Shown piece by piece: positions 48,963 through 56,736 of a stretch of 64,000 bases of DNA (position 1 is the first letter of the stretch; each line of letters opens with the position of its first letter). The translations under genes were made by a program, and so were the position numbers. Source of the DNA: Nonomuraea sp. SYSU D8015 (GTDB lineage: Bacteria > Actinomycetota > Actinomycetes > Streptosporangiales > Streptosporangiaceae); the NCBI RefSeq assembly GCF_008065375.1, contig NZ_VJYI01000016.1, forward strand, positions 62,001-126,000, read 5' to 3'. Below the pieces are notes generated by a model. The model saw only the letters and a list, made by a program, of their open reading frames with translations, was not told the DNA's origin and did not search any database.

Positions 48963-49745
48963 TTACGCCTTGGCGAGCGTGCCGAGGTACAGCTCGATGA
49001 CCTTCGGGTCGTTGGCGAGCTGCTTGCCGGTGCCGGTGTAGGCGTTGCGGCCCTGGTCGAGGACGTAGCCGCGGTGGCAGATCTGCAGGCAGCGGCGCGC
49101 GTTCTGCTCGACCATGATGACCGTGACGCCCGCCTTGTTGATCTGCTGGGCCTGGATGAACACCAGGTCCTGCAGCTTGGGCGACAGGCCCGCGGACGGC
49201 TCGTCGAGCAGCAGCACGGACGGCTCTGTCATCAGCGCCCGGGCCATCGCCACCATCTGCCGCTCACCGCCGGACAGGGACCCGGCGCGCTGCTTGCGCC
49301 GCTCCTTGAGCGCGGGGAACAGCTCGGCGACGAACTCGAAGCGCTCCTTGAACTTCCCCGGCACCTGGAAGGCGCCCATCTCGAGGTTCTCCTCGATGGT
49401 GAGGCTGGGGAAGACGTTGTTGGTCTGCGGCACGTAGCCGACGCCCCGCGCGACCAGCGAGTGGGCCTTCATGTTCGTGATGTTCTCGCCCTTGAGCAGC
49501 ACCGTGCCGCTGCGGATCGTGACCAGCCCGAACATGGCCTTGAGCAGGGTCGACTTACCGGCGCCGTTGGGGCCGATGATGCCGATCAGCTCGCCGTCTT
49601 TGACGTACAGGTCGGAGCCGTTGAGGATGTTGACGCCCGGCAGGTAGCCGGCGATGAGCTCGTCGCACCGCAGGATGGCGTCCTCGGCGCCCTCCAGGTG
49701 CGCGCTGCGGTCCGTGACGGCCGCTTTGGACTCCGGGACGGTCAC
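48963..49745 (-). CDS. livF: Branched-chain amino acid ABC transporter ATP-binding protein LivF
   Basis: 260 residues. ABC ATPase with Walker A GIIGPNGAGKSTLLKA, Q-loop YVPQTNNVFPSLTIEENL, signature LSGGERQMVAMARAL, Walker B LLLDEPSAGLSP and switch MVEQNARRCL, the LivF hallmark (E-Q-N in place of the H-loop sequence of other ABCs). Its start overlaps the livG stop (ATGA). It pairs with LivG to energise LivHM. Last gene of the operon, followed by a strong terminator. Confidence 0.96.
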   Translation of the reverse strand: MTVPESKAAVTDRSAHLEGAEDAILRCDELIAGYLPGVNILNGSDLYVKDGELIGIIGPNGAGKSTLLKAMFGLVTIRSGTVLLKGENITNMKAHSLVARGVGYVPQTNNVFPSLTIEENLEMGAFQVPGKFKERFEFVAELFPALKERRKQRAGSLSGGERQMVAMARALMTEPSVLLLDEPSAGLSPKLQDLVFIQAQQINKAGVTVIMVEQNARRCLQICHRGYVLDQGRNAYTGTGKQLANDPKVIELYLGTLAKA

Positions 49746-50680
49746 TTCTGCGTCTCCTCTTCGATCTCGGCCTCCAGCGCCGCCTCAGCCTCGTGGAGCT
49801 GGGTCTCCAGGTCGCTCTCGGAGAGAGGCGCGTCGTGGTGCGCGCCGAGGTAGGCGTCGATCACACGCTCGTCGGACATGATCGTGGAAGGCGGGCCCTC
49901 GGCGATGACGTTGCCCTGGGCCATGACGATCACCCAGTCGCTGATGTCGCGGACCATGTCCATGTCGTGCTCGACGAACAGCACCGTCATGCCCTGCTCG
50001 CGCAGGTCCTTGACGTGGCCGAGCAGCGACTGGGTCAGCGCCGGGTTGACGCCGGCCATCGGCTCGTCGAGCATGACCAGCTCGGGGTTGACCATGAGCG
50101 CGCGAGCCATCTCCAGCAGCTTGCGCTGGCCGCCGGACAGCGACCCGGCGAAGTCGTCCTCCTTGGCGATGAGCTTGAAACGGGTCAGCAGATCCTCGGC
50201 CCGCGCCGTGATCTCCGCCTCCTGCTTGCGCCAGGAGCCCGGCAGGAGGGCGCGGAAGAAGTTCTCGCCCTTCTGCTGCTGGGCGCCCAGGCGCATGTTC
50301 TCCATCACGGTCAGCCGGGACAGCGCCTTGGTGAGCTGGAAGGTGCGCACCATGCCCGCGCGGGCCACCTTGTGCGCGGGCACGCCGTTCATGGGGCGGC
50401 CGTTGAACGTCCACGAGCCGGAGTCGGCCGTGTCGAAGCCGGTCAGCTGGTTGAAGAACGTGGTCTTGCCCGCGCCGTTGGGCCCGATCAGGGCGGTGAT
50501 GGAACCGCGCTGGATCTCGACGTGGTCCACGTCGACGGCGGTCAGGCCGCCGAAGCGGCGCACCACCTTGTCGACCACGAGGATCGGGTCCGGCTTGGGC
50601 ACGCCGGGCTCGCGGGGCAGGTCCTTGAACGCTGCCAGCGCCGCGGCCTTGCGCTCGGTGGACGTGGTTTCAGCGTGCAT
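49742..50680 (-). CDS. livG: Branched-chain amino acid ABC transporter ATP-binding protein LivG
   Basis: 312 residues. Walker A LIGPNGAGKTTFFNQLTG, the typical LivG segment GMVRTFQLTKALSRLTVMENMRLG, signature LSGGQRKLLEMARAL, Walker B VMLDEPMAGVNP and switch VEHDMDMV. About 40 extra residues at each end: an N-terminal TERKAAALAAFKDLPREPG and an acidic C-terminal helix (ESDLETQLHEAEAALEAEIEEE) likely to be a coiled coil. It overlaps the end of livM by 11 bp. Confidence 0.96.
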   Translation of the reverse strand: MHAETTSTERKAAALAAFKDLPREPGVPKPDPILVVDKVVRRFGGLTAVDVDHVEIQRGSITALIGPNGAGKTTFFNQLTGFDTADSGSWTFNGRPMNGVPAHKVARAGMVRTFQLTKALSRLTVMENMRLGAQQQKGENFFRALLPGSWRKQEAEITARAEDLLTRFKLIAKEDDFAGSLSGGQRKLLEMARALMVNPELVMLDEPMAGVNPALTQSLLGHVKDLREQGMTVLFVEHDMDMVRDISDWVIVMAQGNVIAEGPPSTIMSDERVIDAYLGAHHDAPLSESDLETQLHEAEAALEAEIEEETQK

Positions 50681-51668
50681 CGATTGCTATCTCCCTCTTG
50701 TCACCGAAGATGCCCTGTGGCCGGAAGATGAGCAACAGGATCAAGCCGAGACCCACCAGGATCCAGCGCACCGCGCCGACCTGGTAGACGGTCAGGAAGG
50801 TGATGTAGCCCGAGCCGACCGCCTCGGCGAGCGTGTTGTAGATCAGGACGAGCAGCACCCAGAACACCATCGCGCCCACGACGGGGCCGAGCACGCGGGC
50901 GGCGCCGCCGAGGATGACCATCGTGTAGAGGTAGAACGTCGTCTCGGTGCCGAACACGTCCGGCTGGACGGAGCCGGCGGCCAGGCCGTAGATGAAGCCG
51001 CCGAGGCAGCCGATGACGCCGCCCAGGACCAGCGACTGCATCTTGTACGAGAAGACGCTCTTGCCCAGGCTCCGCACGGCGTCCTCGTCCTCGCGGATGG
51101 CCTTGAGCACGCGTCCCCACGGGCTCTTCATCAGCAGGTAGACGATGCCGCAGCACAGGGCGATCAGCGCCCAGCCGACGACCATCACCCACAGCTGCCA
51201 GTGAGGGAAGAAGATCGGGATCGGGCCGAGGTTGAAGCCGTACTCGCCTTCGGGGAAGGGGCTGAGGGCGTGGAAGCCCTCGGAGAAGCCGCGCCGGCCG
51301 TCGGAGCCGCCGAAGACGTCCTTGAACGCCACGGAGCGGAAGATGAGCCGGATGATCTCGGCCGCCGCGATGGTGACGATGGCGAGGTAGTCGGCGCGCA
51401 GCTGCAGCGTCGGGATGCCCATCAGGAGCGCCAGGAGCACCGCCGCCGCCAGGCCGACGAAGATGCCGACCCAGAAGGGCAACCCCAGGACGGTGACGGT
51501 GACGGCCAGCCCGTAGCCGGCCACGCCCATGAACGCGGCCTGACCGAAGTTGAGCAGGCCGGTGTAGCCGAAGTGGATGTTGATGCCGATCGCGGCCAGC
51601 GCGTACAGCACCGTCTCCACGTTGATAGCGGCCTTGAGGGTGGTGCTGATGATCGTGATCCAGTCCAT
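50670..51668 (-). CDS. livM: Branched-chain amino acid ABC transporter permease LivM
   Basis: 332 residues; start at 51668 (MDWITIISTTLKAAINVE) with GGAGGATCAG upstream. Multi-span permease with LivM landmarks GYTGLLNFGQAAFMGVAGY, GIPTLQLRADYLAIVTIAAAEIIRL, the cytoplasmic loop SPWGRVLKAIREDEDAVRSLGKSVFSYK (contact to the ATPases), and GGFIYGLAAGSVQPD. The extracytoplasmic loop between is long. Lies 16 bp after livH. Confidence 0.96.
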   Translation of the reverse strand: MDWITIISTTLKAAINVETVLYALAAIGINIHFGYTGLLNFGQAAFMGVAGYGLAVTVTVLGLPFWVGIFVGLAAAVLLALLMGIPTLQLRADYLAIVTIAAAEIIRLIFRSVAFKDVFGGSDGRRGFSEGFHALSPFPEGEYGFNLGPIPIFFPHWQLWVMVVGWALIALCCGIVYLLMKSPWGRVLKAIREDEDAVRSLGKSVFSYKMQSLVLGGVIGCLGGFIYGLAAGSVQPDVFGTETTFYLYTMVILGGAARVLGPVVGAMVFWVLLVLIYNTLAEAVGSGYITFLTVYQVGAVRWILVGLGLILLLIFRPQGIFGDKREIAIDAR

Positions 51669-51684
51669 TCTGATCCTCCCCCGA

Positions 51685-52980
51685 TCAGCCGATCCGCTCA
51701 CGGCGGCCCAGGATGCCCTGAGGCCGGACCAGGAGCACGATGATGAGCACCACCAGCGCGCCGACGCTCTTGAGCTCCGGCGGCACCCACAGTGTGGAGA
51801 CCTGGATGAACAGGCCCACCACCAGGGATCCGACCAGAGCGCCGAACGCGGTGCCGAGCCCGCCGAGCGTCACGCCGGCGAAGATGAGCAGCAGGATCTC
51901 CTGGCCCATCGTGTACTTCAGGCTCTGCGAGAGCCCCAGCATGACGCCGGCCAGCGCGGCGATGGCGCCGCCCAGCGTCCAGATGATCCGGATCACCCGG
52001 TCGACGTTGATGCCGGACGAGGCCGCCAGCGCGGGGTTGTCGGCCACGGCGCGGGCCGCCTTGCCGGTGCGGGTGCGCAGCAGCGCGAAGCCGACGATGA
52101 CCAGCACGGCGAGCTCGATGCCCATGGCGACGAAGTTCTTGGGGGCGGCCGTGATCGGGCCGACCTCGACGCCCGGCTGCGCAGTGTACTGCGCGAAGGC
52201 CTCGTTCTCGCCGCCGAAGAAGATCAACATGACGTAGCGGAGGAAGAGCGCCACGCCGATCGAGATGATCATCATGGCGATGATGCCGGTGCCGCGTCTG
52301 CGCAGTTGGCCCCAGAAGAAGCGGTCCTGTCCGTAGCCGAGCGCGCCCGCCACCAGGACGGCGAGGATCGCGGCGGGGATCAGATGGAGTCCTAGGCCCA
52401 CGTTGAATCCGTAGGCGAGGATCGCGCCGAGCGTGACCAGCTCGCCGTGGGCGAAGTTGGTCAGGCCGGTCGTGCCGTAGATGAGCGACAGACCGAGCGC
52501 GGCCAGGGCGATGATCAGGCCCAGGTTGAAGCCCTCGAACGTGAGCTGCGCGGCCCGCGTCCAGAACGAGCTCTCACCGCCGGTGTCCTGCTGCTGCGGC
52601 TGTCCGGGGGCACCCTTGGGCTGCAGCGCGAACAGGACGGCGGAGCAGTTGCCCTCGTACACCGTCGGCGTGCGGGTGTTGTTGCCGCCGCGGATCTCGG
52701 CGTTCTGCGGAAGGGTGCCGACGTCCAAGGTGACCTTGTACTTGCCTGGTTGTTCGACCTCGACGTCCCAGGCGCCTTGAGCGTTGGTGGTGACCTCCTG
52801 GACGGGTTGTCCGCCCTCGGTGGTCACGGCGATTTTGACGCCGTTCACTGGCTGGCCTTGGAGTCGGAGTGTCCCCCTCAGTCCCTGCTCACAATCGACG
52901 GGACCCGCGTTGGCGGGTCCGGCGAGCAGGAAGACGAGTCCACCCAGGAAGGCCGTGAACGCGATCACGGCTCTGCGCAA
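51685..52980 (-). CDS. livH: Branched-chain amino acid ABC transporter permease LivH with N-terminal extracytoplasmic domain
   Basis: 431 residues, longer than an ordinary LivH of about 290. Residues 1-25 form a signal-like helix (AFTAFLGGLVFLLAGPANA). Residues 26-120 look like a small beta-sandwich of carboxypeptidase-regulatory/SpaA type (GLRGTLRLQGQPVNGVKIAVTTEGGQPVQEVTTNAQGAWDVEV), with Cys30 and Cys112 as a possible disulfide, then a Gln/Pro linker. From about 138 the LivH permease begins: LIIALAALGLSLIYGTTGLTNFAHGELVTLGAILAY, KAARAVADNPALAASSGINVDRV and FAGVTLGGLGTAFGALVGSLVVGL. First gene of livHMGF. The extra domain might contact the binding lipoproteins; that is inference. Confidence 0.93.
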   Translation of the reverse strand: MRRAVIAFTAFLGGLVFLLAGPANAGPVDCEQGLRGTLRLQGQPVNGVKIAVTTEGGQPVQEVTTNAQGAWDVEVEQPGKYKVTLDVGTLPQNAEIRGGNNTRTPTVYEGNCSAVLFALQPKGAPGQPQQQDTGGESSFWTRAAQLTFEGFNLGLIIALAALGLSLIYGTTGLTNFAHGELVTLGAILAYGFNVGLGLHLIPAAILAVLVAGALGYGQDRFFWGQLRRRGTGIIAMMIISIGVALFLRYVMLIFFGGENEAFAQYTAQPGVEVGPITAAPKNFVAMGIELAVLVIVGFALLRTRTGKAARAVADNPALAASSGINVDRVIRIIWTLGGAIAALAGVMLGLSQSLKYTMGQEILLLIFAGVTLGGLGTAFGALVGSLVVGLFIQVSTLWVPPELKSVGALVVLIIVLLVRPQGILGRRERIG

Positions 52981-53106
52981 TGGTGCTCCCTCAAAGTTAG
53001 GTCAAGGCGGGGTTGTGCCCCTCCATCTCGACACGCGCGCATCGCAGGCACAACTGGGATGCAATGGCGGGAGCTTATTCTGGCTACGCCCGGTTCAGTA
53101 TCGTTC

Positions 53107-53135
53107 GTCACCAATTAGTGACAACTGCGTGTCAC
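53107..53135 (-). promoter_or_regulatory. Repeated GTCAC/GTGAC sites in the livH promoter region
   Basis: On the plus strand GTCAC (53107) - N6 - GTGAC (53118) - N6 - GTGTCAC (53129). The 5-6-5-6 spacing is that of GlnR-type boxes, though the GaAAC half is not matched. AGTGACA / TGTCACT also form a hairpin-like inverted repeat. The site lies about 130 bp upstream of livH. It may bind a nitrogen regulator; unverified. Confidence 0.35.
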
Positions 53136-53268
53136 TCATGTGAGCAAACAACACGCCAGGTCAGGGGCTAAATGAGCCGAGACGCCTGGCCGCCGGCGGA
53201 AACGAAGCCGTAACGATTTTACGAAAATATTGACGAGCCCGCGGGGGGCCTTTGGGGCCGTGCAGAGC

Positions 53269-53357
53269 GGAATCCCCGCGTGCGCGGGGCCGGTACACGT
53301 TTTCTACTGGGCCTCCCGCGGGCTCGCCCGGAACACCCCCGCATGCGCGGGGCCGTC
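53269..53357 (-). CRISPR. Orphan two-repeat, one-spacer type I-E-like CRISPR unit
   Basis: Two 28-bp elements start 61 bp apart (53269 and 53330), leaving a 33-bp spacer, exactly the type I-E period. On the plus strand they read GGAATCCCCGCGTGCGCGGG... and GGAACACCCCCGCATGCGCG..., each with a CCCCGC/GCGGGG inner palindrome and GGAA at one end. In reverse this is the common type I-E repeat form ending in GGGG-TGTTCC. The copies differ at several positions. No further repeat appears 61 bp either side and no cas gene is in the window. Spacer and downstream flank contain 17-base arms (53234-53250 and 53310-53326) complementary at 16 positions, so a structured element is an alternative. Confidence 0.45.
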
Positions 53358-53437
53358 TGTCCCTGTGGGCTCGCGTTCGGACAACCGTAGCGACCCGGGG
53401 GGCGCTGCGCAAAGCTTCGTCGTAAGTGACCGTAGGG

Positions 53438-53851
53438 TCAGCGGTCGCGCAGCATGCACGTGAGGCGGGAGGTGCAGACGCGTCGTCCCTGCTCATCGGT
53501 GATCTCGATGTCGTACGTCGCCAAAGTGCGACCGGCGTGCAACCTGGTCGCGACGCCCGTGACGTGACCCGACGACGCGGCGCGGTGGTGGGTGGCGTTG
53601 ATCTCGATGCCCAGGGCGATGCGGTCGGGACCGGCGTGGATGGCCGCCGCCACCGAGCCCAGCGTCTCGGCGAGCACCGCCGAGGCGCCGCCGTGCAGCA
53701 CGCCGTAGGGCTGGGTGTTGCCCTCGACCGGCATCCGGCCCACGACCCGCTCCGGGCCGGCCTCGAGGAACTCGATGCCCATCCGGTCGGCGAGCGTGCC
53801 CTCGTGCATGCCCGTCAGCACGGGGAGGTCCAGGGGGTTGGTCTGCGTCAA
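53438..53851 (-). CDS. PaaI-type hotdog-fold thioesterase
   Basis: 137 residues. MHEGTLADRMGIEFLEAGPERVVGRMPVEGNTQPYGVLHGGASAVLAETLGSVAA shows the hotdog core with the HGG motif and the catalytic acidic residue on the following helix (LAETLGS). The ending VTGVATRLHAGRTLATYDIEITDEQGRRVCTSRLTCML is standard. Such enzymes hydrolyse acyl- or aryl-CoA, for example DHNA-CoA in menaquinone synthesis; the PaaI/MenI distinction cannot be made from sequence alone. Divergent from polA across 62 bp. Confidence 0.92.
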   Translation of the reverse strand: MTQTNPLDLPVLTGMHEGTLADRMGIEFLEAGPERVVGRMPVEGNTQPYGVLHGGASAVLAETLGSVAAAIHAGPDRIALGIEINATHHRAASSGHVTGVATRLHAGRTLATYDIEITDEQGRRVCTSRLTCMLRDR

Positions 53852-53913
53852 AGGGACGTCTCCACTCTTCCGAGCTCAGGTTTTCTGTCGCAGACGCAGA
53901 CTAGGCTGCGGGT

Positions 53914-56604
53914 GTGCCGAAGAGTGAAGTGACCCCCAGCCGCCCGTGCCTGTTGCTGCTCGACGGGCATTCCCTGGCCTATCGCGCGTTCTTCGCGCTC
54001 AAGGACGCCAACCTGATGACCACCGACGGTCAGCACACCGAGGCGGTCTACGGGTTCACCTCGATGCTGACCAACGTCCTGCGCGACGAGCAGCCCACCC
54101 ACGTGGCGGTGGCCTTCGACAGGTCGGAGCCGACGTTCCGCCATGAGGAATACTCCGACTACAAGGCCAACAGGAGCGAGACCCCCGAAGACTTCCGCGG
54201 TCAGATGCAGCTCATCTTCGAGCTGCTCGACATCCTGCGGATCCCGCGCCTGTCCAAGCCGGGCTTCGAGGCCGACGACCTCATCGCGACGCTCGCCACC
54301 CGCGCCTCCGCGCAGGGGATGAACGTCCTGATCGTCAGCGGCGACCGCGACACGCTGCAGCTGGTCGACGAGCAGGTCACCGTCCTGATGACGCGGCGCG
54401 GCATCAGTGACATGACGAGGTTCACGCCCGAGGCGGTCGAGGAGAAATACGGCCTGACCCCGGCTCAATACCCCGACTTCGCGGCGCTGCGCGGCGACCC
54501 CAGCGACAACCTGCTGAGCATCCCCAGCGTCGGGGAGAAGACCGCGGCCAAGTGGGTGCGCGAATACGGCTCGCTGACCGCGCTGATCGACCGCGTCGAC
54601 GAGGTCAAGGGCAAGGTCGGCGACAAGCTCCGCGAGCACGTCGCCCAGGTGCTGATGAACCGGCGGCTCACCGAGCTGCTGCGTGACGTCCCGCTCGACG
54701 TCGAGCTCGACGACCTCACGCAGGGCGCCTGGGACCGCGAAGAGGTCAACAAGCTGTTCGACAGCCTGCAGATCCGCGGCGAGCTGCGCGAGCGGGTGTT
54801 CAAGGTGCTCGGCACCGGCGAGCGCGAGCCCGACCAGGGCTTCGAGGTCGAGACCGTGCTGCTCGGCCCCGACCGCGTCGCCGGCTGGCTGGCCGCGCTG
54901 CCCGAGGGCCGCGCCGGGCTCGCCTTCAAGGGCGTCTACGGCAGCGGCACCGGCCGCATCGAGGGCATCGCCGTCGCCCCGCCCGGCGGCGCCGCCGCCT
55001 ACATCGACCCCGTCAAGCTCACCGAGGCCGACGAGACCGCCCTGCGGGCCTGGCTGGCCGACGAGACCAGGCCCAAGGCCGTCCACGACGCCAAGGGCCC
55101 CATCCTGGCGCTGTGGGCGCAGGGCATGGAGCTGCGCGGCCTCGCCTGCGACACCGCCCTGGCCGCCTACCTGGCGATGCCCGGGCAGCGCACCTTCGCG
55201 CTGGAAGACCTCGCCCGCCGCTACCTCCACCGCGACCTGCGGGCCGAGGAGGAGTCCAACGGGCAGGCCGCGCTGTTCGGCGACGACGAGGACGCCCCGG
55301 CCAAGGACCTCGCGCTGCGCGCCCACGCCGTCCGCGAGCTGGCCGACTCCCTCGAGAGCTTCCTCGCCGGCCGCGGCGGCACGCAATTGCTCGGCGACGT
55401 CGAGCTGCCGCTGCTGCACGTGCTGGCCGAGATGGAGCGCGCGGGCATCGCCGTCGACAGCGAATACTTCGCCGGCCTGGAGGCCGAGTTCGGCGCCGCG
55501 GTCAAGCACGCGGTGGAGGAGGCCCACCGCTCGGTCGGCGAGCAGTTCAACCTGGGCTCGCCCAAGCAGCTGCAGGAGATCCTCTTCACCAAGCTCAACC
55601 TGCCCAAGACCAAGAAGATCAAGACCGGCTACAGCACCGACGCCGACCAGCTCGCCTGGCTCGCCACCCAGACCGACCACGAGCTGCCCACGATCATGCT
55701 GCGCCACCGCGACCAGCAGAAGCTGCGCACCACGGTGGAGGGCCTGATCAAGGAGATCGGCGACGACGGCCGCATCCACACCACGTTCAACCAGATCATC
55801 GCCGCCACCGGCCGCCTCTCCTCGGAGAAGCCCAATCTGCAGAACATCCCGATCCGCACCGCCGAGGGCCGCCGCATCCGGCAGGGCTTCGTCGTCGGCG
55901 AGGGTTACGAGACGCTCCTGACGGCCGACTACAGCCAGATCGAGCTGCGCATCATGGCCCACTTGTCGGGCGACGAGTCGCTGATCGCCGCCTTCGAGTC
56001 CGGCCACGACTTCCACCAGGCCACCGCGGCCCGTGTGTTCAACCTGCCGCCCGAGCAGATCGACGGCGAGCTGCGGGCCCGCATCAAGGCGATGAACTAC
56101 GGCCTCGCCTACGGCCTGTCCGACTTCGGGCTGAGCGGGCAGCTCAACATCGCGGTGTCCGAGGCGCGGGCGCTGAAGGAGGAATACTTCCAGGAATTCG
56201 GCGGCGTGCGCGACTTCCTGCACGCCATCGTGGCCCAGGCCCGCAGCGACGGCTACACCGAGACGATCATGGGGCGCCGCCGCTACCTGCCCGACCTCAC
56301 CAGCGACAACCGTCAGCGCCGCGAGATGGCTGAGCGGATGGCGCTCAACGCCCCCATCCAGGGCTCGGCCGCCGACATCATCAAGGTCGCCATGCTCAAC
56401 GTCCACCAGGCGATGCGCGAGGAGGGGCTGGCCTCCCGGATGCTGCTGCAGGTCCACGACGAGCTCGTGTTCGAGGTGGCGCCCGGGGAGCTGGAGCAGC
56501 TCACGCAACTCGTCTGCGACCAGATGAACGCCGCCTACCACCTGCGGGTCCCGCTGGAGGTCTCCGTGGGCGTCGGGCGCACCTGGGAGGACGCCGGGCA
56601 CTGA
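53914..56604 (+). CDS. polA: DNA polymerase I
   Basis: 896 residues from GTG. 5' nuclease domain (residues 1-300): LLLLDGHSLAYRAFFAL, FEADDLIATLA, SGDRDTLQLV, GDPSDNLLSIPSVGEKTAAKW. The middle domain (about 310-490) keeps the exonuclease fold, but the usual F-D-x-E-T segment is replaced by LAFKGVYGSG, so proofreading is predicted absent, as in other actinobacteria. Polymerase domain: TGRLSSEKPNLQNIPIRT, LTADYSQIELRIMAHLS (catalytic Asp), RIKAMNYGLAYGLSDFGL (O helix) and LLQVHDELVFEV (second Asp). Roles: Okazaki fragment processing and repair. A perfect 19-bp hairpin follows. Confidence 0.98.
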   Translation: MPKSEVTPSRPCLLLLDGHSLAYRAFFALKDANLMTTDGQHTEAVYGFTSMLTNVLRDEQPTHVAVAFDRSEPTFRHEEYSDYKANRSETPEDFRGQMQLIFELLDILRIPRLSKPGFEADDLIATLATRASAQGMNVLIVSGDRDTLQLVDEQVTVLMTRRGISDMTRFTPEAVEEKYGLTPAQYPDFAALRGDPSDNLLSIPSVGEKTAAKWVREYGSLTALIDRVDEVKGKVGDKLREHVAQVLMNRRLTELLRDVPLDVELDDLTQGAWDREEVNKLFDSLQIRGELRERVFKVLGTGEREPDQGFEVETVLLGPDRVAGWLAALPEGRAGLAFKGVYGSGTGRIEGIAVAPPGGAAAYIDPVKLTEADETALRAWLADETRPKAVHDAKGPILALWAQGMELRGLACDTALAAYLAMPGQRTFALEDLARRYLHRDLRAEEESNGQAALFGDDEDAPAKDLALRAHAVRELADSLESFLAGRGGTQLLGDVELPLLHVLAEMERAGIAVDSEYFAGLEAEFGAAVKHAVEEAHRSVGEQFNLGSPKQLQEILFTKLNLPKTKKIKTGYSTDADQLAWLATQTDHELPTIMLRHRDQQKLRTTVEGLIKEIGDDGRIHTTFNQIIAATGRLSSEKPNLQNIPIRTAEGRRIRQGFVVGEGYETLLTADYSQIELRIMAHLSGDESLIAAFESGHDFHQATAARVFNLPPEQIDGELRARIKAMNYGLAYGLSDFGLSGQLNIAVSEARALKEEYFQEFGGVRDFLHAIVAQARSDGYTETIMGRRRYLPDLTSDNRQRREMAERMALNAPIQGSAADIIKVAMLNVHQAMREEGLASRMLLQVHDELVFEVAPGELEQLTQLVCDQMNAAYHLRVPLEVSVGVGRTWEDAGH

Positions 56605-56609
56605 CCCCG

Positions 56610-56651
56610 GCCTCGGGGCGCGACGCGGCATTCCGCGTCGCGCCCCGAGGC
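56610..56651 (+). terminator. Terminator after polA
   Basis: Perfect 19-bp arms (56610-56628 and 56633-56651, beginning GCCTCGGGGCGCG) around CATT; no T run. Confidence 0.85.
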
Positions 56652-56736
56652 TGTGTCCGACTCCTTCGCACGCCATCAGCGTCAACAACGTGCACTACCC
56701 TGAAGTGTCTTTTTCCCCGAGCGGCACGGGAGTTGT

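Larger units (their letters stand above)
52981..53437. other. Gene-free region between thioesterase and livH
   Basis: No CDS seen. It holds the livH promoter region with GTGAC/GTCAC sites, a lower-GC block (53200-53232) and the CRISPR-like repeat pair with its flanking inverted repeat. Confidence 0.6.

Noticed and set aside
53914..56604. Loss of proofreading residues in PolA as a novelty
   Set aside because: The degenerate 3'-5' exonuclease domain is a known general feature of actinobacterial DNA polymerase I.
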